Notes under the pieces: generated by a model
Databases searched by the model: none
What the model saw: the letters and a program-made list of their open reading frames with translations, nothing else
What the model was told of the DNA's origin: nothing
Translations under genes and position numbers: made by a program
Origin: Alphaproteobacteria bacterium
Lineage (GTDB): Bacteria; Pseudomonadota; Alphaproteobacteria; CACIAM-22H2
Assembly (NCBI GenBank): GCA_016869415.1
Contig: VGEI01000106.1
Coordinates: 1-9,912 of the forward strand
DNA length: 9,912 nucleotides
Reading direction: 5' to 3'
Part shown: piece after piece, positions 1 to 5,628 of the stretch
Layout of the letters: the number at the start of each line of letters is the position of its first letter
Position numbering within the stretch: position 1 is the first letter of the stretch

Positions 1-1256
1 GCGTTGAAGAAGAAGATGTAGCCGAGGCCGATGACTAGGCCGGGCACGGCGAGCGGCAACATGGCGATGAACTGGGCAATACCCCGCCCGATGGCGAAGC
101 CGCGCGATTTCTCCAGCAGGTAGGCGCCGATGAAGATGATGACCGTGCCGAGCACGGCCGTCCAGGCGGCCATCTGGATGGAGTTCGTGTAGGCGCCCCA
201 GCCATTGGTGTCGAAATTGCTGAACTCGTAGTTCTTCAGCGTTAGCGCCAAGTTGTACGGCCAGAAGGTGATCAAGGAGCCCCAGGCCGCCACAGCCAAG
301 ATGCCGAAGATCAGTCCGCCGACCACCGCGCAGAAGGTGAAGAGCGCCCAGTCGCGCTTGGGCTCTGGCTTGGGAATGAGCGGAACCGCGCGAGCCGAGA
401 GCAGCGCCACCTGACGGCGTTGAACGATGCGGTCGGCGAAGAAAGCCAGAACCGCCGGGACCAGCAGCACCATGCCGACCACCGCGCCCATCTCGAAATT
501 CTGCTGCCCGATGACCTGCTTGTAGATGTCCGTGGCCAGCACGTTGAAGCGGCCGCCGATCACCTTGGCAATGCCGAAATCGGTGATCACCAGCGTGAAG
601 ATGACGAACCCGGCGCTGATCAGGCCGTATTTCGCGCCAGGCAGCGTGACGGTAAAGAAGATCCGCTGCTTCGAAGCTCCCAATGCGTCGGCCGCCTCGT
701 AGAGGCGCGCGTCAGCCATGGCGAGCGCGGTGACCAGAATCATCAACGCATGTGGGAAGCAGTAGAAGACCTGGGCGATGATGATGCCGAGCGGACCGTA
801 GATCGTGCCGCCGGGAATCCAGGTCTTGAGGAAGCCCTGGTTGCCGAAAAGGTAGATCAGGGAGATGGCCGGCAGCAGGGACGGAGCCAGGATGGGAATC
901 AGCGCGAGGGCCTGGAAGAGGCCCTTCCAGCGCATGTCGCTACGGGTGAGAGCGTAGGCGTAGACAAAGGCCAGGGGCAGTACGATCGCCGTGGTCACGA
1001 TGGCCACGTAAAAGCTGTTCCACACCGAGGCGAAAAGTGCCGGAGTCGAGAAGTAACGAATGTAGTTGTCGAGGCCGACGAACACGCCGTTGTTCTGAAA
1101 ACTCTTCGAGAGCAGCGCCCAGAGCGGCAGGGCGACAGCCACTGCCAGAAAGCCGATGAACAGGAGAATGCCGGCGCGCATGACGATGTCGTCTCGCGAC
1201 AACGCCGGCTTGACGCGCGCGCCGATCAGGAAACCATTGGCCGGGATCTCGGCCAT
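1..1256 (-). CDS. ABC transporter permease, putative 2-aminoethylphosphonate type (PhnU2/AepW-like), 3' end cut by the window
   Basis: Inner-membrane channel subunit of the ABC importer encoded with the next two genes. The frame is open from the ATG at 1256 to the left edge and gives 418 residues with no stop, so the C-terminus lies outside. A first hydrophobic segment is at about residues 28-48 and others follow. The permease signature that docks the ATPase is clear at residues 187-206 (EAADALG, then TLP). A charged linker at about 283-305 leads into a second set of membrane segments starting near 310 and 355. This fits the fused two-domain permeases of about 560-580 residues in the putative 2-aminoethylphosphonate and iron(III) importer families, so roughly 150 residues are missing. 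The start lies 4 nt beyond the ATPase stop with no good Shine-Dalgarno, which suggests translational coupling. Substrate assignment rests on the neighbouring binding protein and is inference. Confidence 0.88.
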   Translation of the reverse strand, partial: MAEIPANGFLIGARVKPALSRDDIVMRAGILLFIGFLAVAVALPLWALLSKSFQNNGVFVGLDNYIRYFSTPALFASVWNSFYVAIVTTAIVLPLAFVYAYALTRSDMRWKGLFQALALIPILAPSLLPAISLIYLFGNQGFLKTWIPGGTIYGPLGIIIAQVFYCFPHALMILVTALAMADARLYEAADALGASKQRIFFTVTLPGAKYGLISAGFVIFTLVITDFGIAKVIGGRFNVLATDIYKQVIGQQNFEMGAVVGMVLLVPAVLAFFADRIVQRRQVALLSARAVPLIPKPEPKRDWALFTFCAVVGGLIFGILAVAAWGSLITFWPYNLALTLKNYEFSNFDTNGWGAYTNSIQMAAWTAVLGTVIIFIGAYLLEKSRGFAIGRGIAQFIAMLPLAVPGLVIGLGYIFFFN

Positions 1257-1260
1257 GCTG

Positions 1261-2361
1261 TCAGGCAGCGGCGAAGACGCGCAGCCGGTCGGCGGGCAGC
1301 GCCACCGACAGCCGCTTGCCGACCTCCAGCCTGAGATCGCGCATCAGATTGATGGAGAAATCCGCGACGATCTCATCGCCGCTCTCGGCTGTCGGCTTGA
1401 GGACCGCCCGGCAGAACGAGCCGAGGAAGTCGAGAGAGCGGATTTCAACCGGCAGCAGGTTCGGCGTGGTAGCGTCGAGATTGCGCACGGCCACATCCTC
1501 CGGGCGGATGCAGAGTCGTACGTTCCTGTTCGCGGCCAGACCGTCGGTCGGGCACGTGAGATTGAGCCCGGCGAAGCGAACGATGCCGGGCCCAGCCAAC
1601 GAGCCTGTGAGGAAATTCATGGTGCCGACGAAATCGGCGACGAACGGCGTCGCCGGAGCACGGTAGATCTCCGACGGAGCACCGACCTGCTCGATGACGC
1701 CGTGATTCATCACCACGATGCGATCGGCCATGGTCAGCGCCTCTTCCTGATCATGGGTCACCATGATCGTGGTAAGGCCGAGGCGGCGCTGCACCGAGCG
1801 GATTTCGTGGCGTAAACGCACCCGCACGCGAGCGTCGAGAGCCGAGAGCGGCTCGTCGAGCAGCAACAGGCCCGGCGAGGTCGCTAGGGCGCGCGCCAGC
1901 GCCACGCGCTGCTGCTGGCCACCGGAGAGCTGTGCTGGATACTTGGCACCGGAGTCCGGCAGGCCGACGAGCTCAAGGAGCTCCTTGACCCGGGCATCGA
2001 TGTCCGCGCGCTTCATGCCCCGGCTGCGCAGCCCGTAGCCGACATTGTCGTTGACGCTGAGATTGGGAAACAGAGCGTAGGACTGAAAGACGATTCCGAA
2101 ATCGCGTTCCGACGGAGGCAGGCGCGAGATGTCCCGCCCGCCCTGCTCGATCCGGCCGGAGGTCTGGATGTCGAGCCCGGCGATCGCCCGCAAGAGCGTC
2201 GTCTTGCCGCAGCCCGAAGGGCCGAGAAAGCAGACGAACTCGCCCTGATAGATGGTGAGCGAGACCTCTTTCAGCGCGGCAAAATTGCCGAACAGCTTGG
2301 TCAACCGTTCGATCTGCAGATAGGGCGCGGCGTTACCGCCCCCGGTAGTGATGGTGCTCAT
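1261..2361 (-). CDS. ABC transporter ATP-binding protein, putative 2-aminoethylphosphonate importer (PhnT2/AepV-like)
   Basis: Cytoplasmic ATPase of 366 residues powering the importer. All nucleotide-binding motifs are intact: Walker A GPSGCGKTT at 47-55, Q-loop Q93, signature LSGGQ at 145-149, Walker B LLLLDE at 165-170, D-loop SALD at 173-176 and switch H203. The region after about 240 is a regulatory C-terminal extension (TOBE-like, with the RPEDV motif) typical of the MalK/PotA/FbpC/PhnT group. Length is normal. The ATG at 2361 gives the family-typical start, with about 14 residues before the first beta strand. A weak GA/G-rich Shine-Dalgarno lies inside the stem of the hairpin at 2371-2406. 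It follows the binding-protein gene by 69 nt and precedes the permease by 4 nt. The family is clear; the exact substrate is inferred from the binding protein. Confidence 0.95.
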   Translation of the reverse strand: MSTITTGGGNAAPYLQIERLTKLFGNFAALKEVSLTIYQGEFVCFLGPSGCGKTTLLRAIAGLDIQTSGRIEQGGRDISRLPPSERDFGIVFQSYALFPNLSVNDNVGYGLRSRGMKRADIDARVKELLELVGLPDSGAKYPAQLSGGQQQRVALARALATSPGLLLLDEPLSALDARVRVRLRHEIRSVQRRLGLTTIMVTHDQEEALTMADRIVVMNHGVIEQVGAPSEIYRAPATPFVADFVGTMNFLTGSLAGPGIVRFAGLNLTCPTDGLAANRNVRLCIRPEDVAVRNLDATTPNLLPVEIRSLDFLGSFCRAVLKPTAESGDEIVADFSINLMRDLRLEVGKRLSVALPADRLRVFAAA

Positions 2362-2370
2362 GGCAAGTTC

Positions 2371-2406
2371 GGCCCCCTCGCCCCTGTCTACCGGGACGAG
2401 GGGGCC
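2371..2406 (-). promoter_or_regulatory. Intercistronic hairpin between binding-protein and ATPase genes
   Basis: A perfect 10-bp inverted repeat (2371-2380 with 2397-2406, GGCCCCCTCG type) encloses a 16-nt loop that could add three more G-C pairs. It sits 24 nt after the binding-protein stop and 9 nt before the ATPase ATG. No T-run follows it on the minus strand, so it is not a classical intrinsic terminator. Such structures between a binding-protein gene and its membrane-component genes often stabilise the upstream mRNA segment or reduce downstream expression. Here the stem also covers the only purine-rich Shine-Dalgarno candidate of the ATPase gene. The fold is seen; the role is inferred. 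Confidence 0.65.
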
Positions 2407-2430
2407 GCTATCACTGCGCGACGCGACGAC

Positions 2431-3477
2431 TTACCGCGGCGCCGACTTGGAGTCGTAGCGCTTGGTCCACTCCGCGAGAATACGGTCGCGCTCCGCACCC
2501 ATCTTCGCCAGGTCGACCTTCGCCATCTTGGGCTCGGCGTCCAACGGGTAGTTCGGCGGGATATTCTTGGAGGCCGGGTGAGCTACGATGGCGTAGTACT
2601 TGTTGTAGAGCTCGTTCGCCTTCGCCGTCACCGACCAGTCGACCAGTTTCTTGGCGGCTTCGAGGTTCTTCGTGCCTTTGACGATGGCCGTTGCTTCCAT
2701 GTCCCAGCCTGCACCTTCCGGCGGCAGGATGATGTCGATGGGAGCGCCCTTCGTCTTCTCACTGGCACCGCGCATATCGAAGCCGATGCCGACCATGCGC
2801 TCGCCGCGGGCAGCCTGCACGCAGGGTGCCGAGCCGGAATGCGTGTACACGGCGACGTTCTCGTGCAGCTTGTCCATGAACTGCCAGGCTGCTTGCTCGC
2901 CCATCACCTGCATCCAACCGAAGATCGCGAGATAGCCGGTACCCGAAGAGGACGGGTTGGGCATCACGACCTGCCCCTTGTAGTTCGGCTTGGTCAGATC
3001 CATCCAGGTCGCGGGCCTTGGCGCGTTGGCCTTCCCTGCCTCGACCGTGTTGTAGCAGATGGTCGCAAGCCAGGCGTCCATCCCCGTCCAGGTCATCGGG
3101 TTCTTCGCGCTCTTGAACGGCGCCTTGAGCGCTTCGGCGCCCTTCGGCGTGTAGCCCTCCAGCAGATTCATCGAGTCGAACAGCGCGATGCTCGATGCAC
3201 CCAGGCCCCAGATGACATCGGCGCGGGGGTTGTCCTTCTCCGCCAGCACGCGGGCGGTGATGACGCCCGTGGAGTCACGCACCCAGGCGATGTCGACGTC
3301 TTTCACGTCCGCCTCGAGCGCCTGCTTGTAGGGGCCGAGCTGGTCATTCTCCAGCGCCGTATAGACCGTCAGGCGCGTGCGCTGCTGGGCCGAGGCATCG
3401 CCGGCCAAACCCACCGCCAGCGCAACACCTGCGGTCGCCGCCGCCACGCCAAGCCACTTGCTGAAATATCGGTACAT
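2431..3477 (-). CDS. Periplasmic substrate-binding protein, putative 2-aminoethylphosphonate ABC importer (PhnS2/AepX-like)
   Basis: 348-residue periplasmic protein that should capture the solute and deliver it to the ABC permease. The N-terminus is a standard Sec signal peptide: basic MYRYFSKW, a hydrophobic core at about 11-26, and an ASA cleavage site at 28-30 followed by QQ. The mature part begins with LTVYTALENDQL, typical of the iron(III)/phosphonate-type class of binding proteins. It carries PNPSSSGTGYL at 173-183 and YTHSGSAP at 211-218, segments I recognise from the putative 2-aminoethylphosphonate binding-protein family. Length is normal. The ATG at 3477 is preceded by a perfect AGGAGG at 9 nt. 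It is the first gene of the ABC operon, after a 265-nt spacer. The ligand is family-based inference: no phosphonate-catabolic gene is nearby, and a polyamine-like, iron or other phosphonate ligand cannot be excluded. Confidence 0.9.
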   Translation of the reverse strand: MYRYFSKWLGVAAATAGVALAVGLAGDASAQQRTRLTVYTALENDQLGPYKQALEADVKDVDIAWVRDSTGVITARVLAEKDNPRADVIWGLGASSIALFDSMNLLEGYTPKGAEALKAPFKSAKNPMTWTGMDAWLATICYNTVEAGKANAPRPATWMDLTKPNYKGQVVMPNPSSSGTGYLAIFGWMQVMGEQAAWQFMDKLHENVAVYTHSGSAPCVQAARGERMVGIGFDMRGASEKTKGAPIDIILPPEGAGWDMEATAIVKGTKNLEAAKKLVDWSVTAKANELYNKYYAIVAHPASKNIPPNYPLDAEPKMAKVDLAKMGAERDRILAEWTKRYDSKSAPR

Positions 3478-3486
3478 TAAGTCACC

Positions 3487-3492
3487 CCTCCT
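3487..3492 (-). promoter_or_regulatory. Strong ribosome binding site of the ABC binding-protein gene
   Basis: The minus strand reads AGGAGG here, with a 9-nt spacer to the ATG at 3477. This is the strongest Shine-Dalgarno in the window together with that of upp, as expected for an abundant periplasmic protein, and it fixes the start codon. Confidence 0.85.
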
Positions 3493-3666
3493 GTTTCTGG
3501 ATTGCCGTTACCGGTTCACGACCCGGGCGCCGCCCGTCCGTAAACGATTGTGGCAGTGAAGGCTACCACAGCCATTCGCGGCGAAACAACCGCGCTCGCC
3601 TAGCATCGCGTTGTTACGGTCGCGTGTTGCCTCCGGATTGCCTGGATCAAGTCGACGCCTGAATGG

Positions 3667-3682
3667 TGCAAAGCCCCGGCCT
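3667..3682 (-). promoter_or_regulatory. Possible sigma-54-like promoter element (weak)
   Basis: The minus strand reads AGGCCGGGGCTTTGCA. The GG and GC doublets are separated by exactly 10 nt and the -12 half is TTTGCA, as in sigma-54 promoters. The -24 half matches only partly (GGC, not TGGCAC) and overlaps an arm of the 36-bp dyad. It could drive the ABC operon with a leader of roughly 180 nt. Chance occurrence in GC-rich DNA is a real possibility. Confidence 0.2.
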
Positions 3683-3712
3683 ATAGGTCCAATCGATTGT
3701 ACATATAGGCCG
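3677..3712. promoter_or_regulatory. 36-bp near-perfect dyad, candidate operator
   Basis: Inverted repeat centred between 3694 and 3695, with 16 of 18 pairs complementary. The outer arms are CGGCCTATA (3677-3685) and TATAGGCCG (3704-3712), and the uninterrupted core is CAATCGATTG (3690-3699). Mismatches occur only at 3686/3703 and 3689/3700. There is no central loop and no downstream T-run, so a binding site for a dimeric or tetrameric regulator explains it better than an RNA terminator. It lies 30 nt beyond the upp stop and about 200 nt upstream of the binding-protein start. The regulator is not encoded in the window. Confidence 0.6.
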
Positions 3713-3742
3713 TATTGACCATGCCTATGGACAATTTCGACC

Positions 3743-4375
3743 TTATTTCGTGCCGTAGAGCCGGTCGCCGGCATCGCCGAGACCCGGCACGATGAACCCC
3801 TGGGCGTCGAGCCTTTGGTCGAGCGCCGCCGCGAAAACCGGCACGTCGGGATGCGCCTCGCTGAAGGTCTGCATGCCCTCAGGCGCGGCGACGATACAGA
3901 TGAAACTGATGCCGGCCACACCATGGTCCTTGAGCTTCTGCACGGCCGCACTGGCCGTCTGGCCAGTGGCCAACAACGGATTGAGGACGATGGCCCGGCG
4001 CTCGGCGATGTCCTCCGGGAGTTTCGAGTAGTACTCGACCGGCACGAAAGTGCCCGGATCGCGGTAGAGGCCGATATGGCCGACCCGCGCGGAAGGCAGA
4101 ATTTCCAGCATGCCGTCGAGGATGCCGTTGCCGCCGCGCAGGATCGAGACGAGACACAGCTTCTTGCCCGCCAGCACCGGTGAACTCATTCGCGCCAGGG
4201 GCGTCTCAGTCTCCTGTAGCGTCAGCGGCAGATCACGCGTCGCCTCATAGGCCAGCAGGATACTGATCTCGCGCAGGAGCTGACGGAAGCTCCCGGTCGA
4301 TTCCTCCTTGCGGCGCAGCAGGGTCAGCTTGTGCTGCACCAGCGGGTGGTCGACGATGCGCAGATTGGGAAACAT
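3743..4375 (-). CDS. upp: Uracil phosphoribosyltransferase (URC6 role in uracil catabolism)
   Basis: Cytoplasmic enzyme making UMP and diphosphate from uracil and PRPP. From the ATG at 4375 it is 210 residues, the normal length. It has the standard N-terminus (NLRIVDHPLVQHKLTLLR), LRGG at 79-82, the PRPP loop NPLLATGQT at 132-140, and the C-terminal uracil-binding signature GLGDAGDRLYGTK at 198-210. The frame stays open upstream to 4582, but homology starts at MFPN and an AGGAGG at 4380-4385 supports 4375. That Shine-Dalgarno overlaps the stop codon of the upstream URC4-like gene, so the two are probably translationally coupled. Oddity: the usual Asp before Pro in the PRPP loop (DPMLATGGS in E. 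coli) is Asn132, and GGS is GQT. Being third after URC1- and URC4-type genes, it probably feeds UMP into uracil degradation as well as, or instead of, salvage. Confidence 0.95.
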   Translation of the reverse strand: MFPNLRIVDHPLVQHKLTLLRRKEESTGSFRQLLREISILLAYEATRDLPLTLQETETPLARMSSPVLAGKKLCLVSILRGGNGILDGMLEILPSARVGHIGLYRDPGTFVPVEYYSKLPEDIAERRAIVLNPLLATGQTASAAVQKLKDHGVAGISFICIVAAPEGMQTFSEAHPDVPVFAAALDQRLDAQGFIVPGLGDAGDRLYGTK

Positions 4376-4379
4376 CGAG

Positions 4380-4385
4380 CCTCCT
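4380..4385 (-). promoter_or_regulatory. Ribosome binding site of upp overlapping the preceding stop codon
   Basis: AGGAGG on the minus strand lies 4 nt before the upp ATG, and its first bases share the TAG stop of the upstream gene. The placement decides the upp start at 4375 over the much longer upstream open frame and implies coupling of the two genes. Confidence 0.8.
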
Positions 4386-5622
4386 AGAAGACCGTGCCGT
4401 CGCTGTCGAGAGTGATGGGCGGCGGCCCGCCGGGGCGACGTTCCCGGGCGATAAACCGGCCGGCCGTCCAGGTACCGCCTTCGAGGATCTTGGCCAGCGG
4501 GAAGTGCTCGGCGCTGAGCCCGAGCTCGGCTCGCACCAGATCGGCAATGCGGTCGAGCAGGATCACGGTCAGCGCCCGCCACTCGACAACGGGCTCCGAT
4601 CCGACGGCATGCCGGGTACCCAAGAGATCACCATGCCGCGGCTCCAGCACGCCGCTATCGATGAACAAGCCGCCATTCCGATACTCCGGCAGGCCGGTCA
4701 GCCGGTCGAGACCGGTGACGCGGATGCCAGCATCCTCAAGCGGCTCGACTAGCGAGTAGCTCAGCCACTGCGACAGTTTGTGGAACGGCACGAGCCCGTC
4801 GGTGCGATCGGCAGTGTGGATTGCGGAGTGGCGCCAAACATCCCCGAGGTTGACCCCGCCGATCGACTCACGGCCTGGCCAGATCGAGGAGAAGCCGCGC
4901 AAGACCGCGTCGAGAATCTCCGCTGCCTGCAACGCGCCGCCACCCGCGCGGCGAGCGAGATAGTCAAAAAGACTGCCGATACGCGCTGCTTCGCCGAACA
5001 GCTCACGATTGTCCACCAGCGCTTCTCCGAGGCGGCGTAGCAGCGCCGCACGTCCGGAGAGACCGACAAGGGGATTGCCCGCCGTCACCTGGAACCCCGC
5101 CGCCAAGGTGGGCTCACCAAGAACGCGCAGCGCTGTCGCATCGGCGCGCCATGGATCGTTCCTGTCAGCCGAGAAAGCCCCCGCGACGAACATGTCGAAG
5201 CTGGCGATCGCCAGACCCTCGGAACGGGCCAGACGCTCGCCCGTCTCCGCCTCAAGATAGGACCACGCCTCCCCCGCACCGGCATCGAGCAGCACGCTGG
5301 TAACCGCCAGATCGAAACGGATGCGCGCGATCTCGTCGCGCGAATGATCCCGAAGACGCGGAGCCAGGGCAGCCCAGCGATCGCGGCCGCCGGCAGCAAA
5401 ATGCCGCCAGCGGCTATGATAGGGAACTGCCAGCGTCGGGTAGGCACCGCGGATGGTCCGCGCGACATAGCGGGCCGCATCCGGCAGGCGGTCCAGGCGA
5501 AGCACGAAATGCGGCGCCCGACCCGCTTCGGCGGCAGCGAAGACGATACCGCAACGCTCGCGAATGGCCGTCGGAGAGCGCAGATAGGCGATGGCGGATC
5601 GATTGTCAGCGAAAGGCGTCAC
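4384..5622 (-). CDS. DUF1688 family protein, URC4/Urg3 type (uracil catabolism)
   Basis: 412-residue protein of the DUF1688 (URC4/Urg3) family. In Lachancea kluyveri URC4 is required for uracil catabolism, and ribosylurea accumulates in urc4 mutants, so the family probably acts on a ribosylurea-type intermediate; the exact reaction is not settled. Seen here: N-terminal SPTAIRERC at 16-24, VPYHSRWRHF at 66-75, LLDAGAG at 111-117, FHKLSQWLSYSLVEPLEDAG at 280-299, GLPEYRNGGLFIDSGVL at 310-326 and EGGTWTAGR at 381-389. These conserved blocks are characteristic of the family, and length is normal. There is no signal peptide or membrane segment, so it is cytoplasmic. The start is the GTG at 5622, 6 nt after the stop of the GTP cyclohydrolase-like gene, with no clear Shine-Dalgarno, so reinitiation or coupling is likely. 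Family assignment is strong; biochemistry is inferred from yeast genetics. Confidence 0.92.
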   Translation of the reverse strand: MTPFADNRSAIAYLRSPTAIRERCGIVFAAAEAGRAPHFVLRLDRLPDAARYVARTIRGAYPTLAVPYHSRWRHFAAGGRDRWAALAPRLRDHSRDEIARIRFDLAVTSVLLDAGAGEAWSYLEAETGERLARSEGLAIASFDMFVAGAFSADRNDPWRADATALRVLGEPTLAAGFQVTAGNPLVGLSGRAALLRRLGEALVDNRELFGEAARIGSLFDYLARRAGGGALQAAEILDAVLRGFSSIWPGRESIGGVNLGDVWRHSAIHTADRTDGLVPFHKLSQWLSYSLVEPLEDAGIRVTGLDRLTGLPEYRNGGLFIDSGVLEPRHGDLLGTRHAVGSEPVVEWRALTVILLDRIADLVRAELGLSAEHFPLAKILEGGTWTAGRFIARERRPGGPPPITLDSDGTVF

Positions 5623-5628
5623 GGGACG

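Larger units (their letters stand above)
3478..3742. other. Intergenic regulatory spacer between upp and the ABC importer operon
   Basis: 265 nt with no plausible gene on either strand. Reading down the minus strand it contains a 36-bp dyad (3677-3712), a sigma-54-like element (3667-3682), a loose sigma-70-like pair (TTGTTT, 18 nt, TAGCCT at about 3561-3590), a small GC-rich hairpin (CGGGC/GCCCG at about 3524-3536) and the ribosome binding site of the binding-protein gene. There is no strong intrinsic terminator for upp, as no stem is followed by a T-run. It most likely carries the promoter and control region of the ABC operon. Confidence 0.6.

Noticed and set aside
420..1334. Long plus-strand open frame (304 codons) opposite the ABC permease
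   Set aside because: Its product is a low-complexity R/D/E/Q/H-rich antisense translation with no family features, while the minus strand encodes a clear permease with its membrane segments and EAA motif.
2578..3480. Plus-strand open frame of 300 codons opposite the ABC binding-protein gene
   Set aside because: It is antisense to a well-supported periplasmic binding protein and has an Arg/His-rich composition typical of GC-rich shadow frames.
3677..3712. Intrinsic terminator of upp
   Set aside because: The dyad has no loop-sized centre and is not followed by a T-run on the minus strand, so an operator is the better reading.
3508..3951. Minus-strand open frame of 147 codons covering the upp end and the spacer
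   Set aside because: It overlaps upp in another frame, has serine/arginine-rich shadow composition and no ribosome binding site.
4376..4582. Extended N-terminus for upp (69 extra codons, start at 4582)
   Set aside because: The added part is Arg/Pro/Ala-rich and overlaps the URC4-type gene out of frame. Upp homology begins at MFPN and a perfect AGGAGG supports the ATG at 4375.
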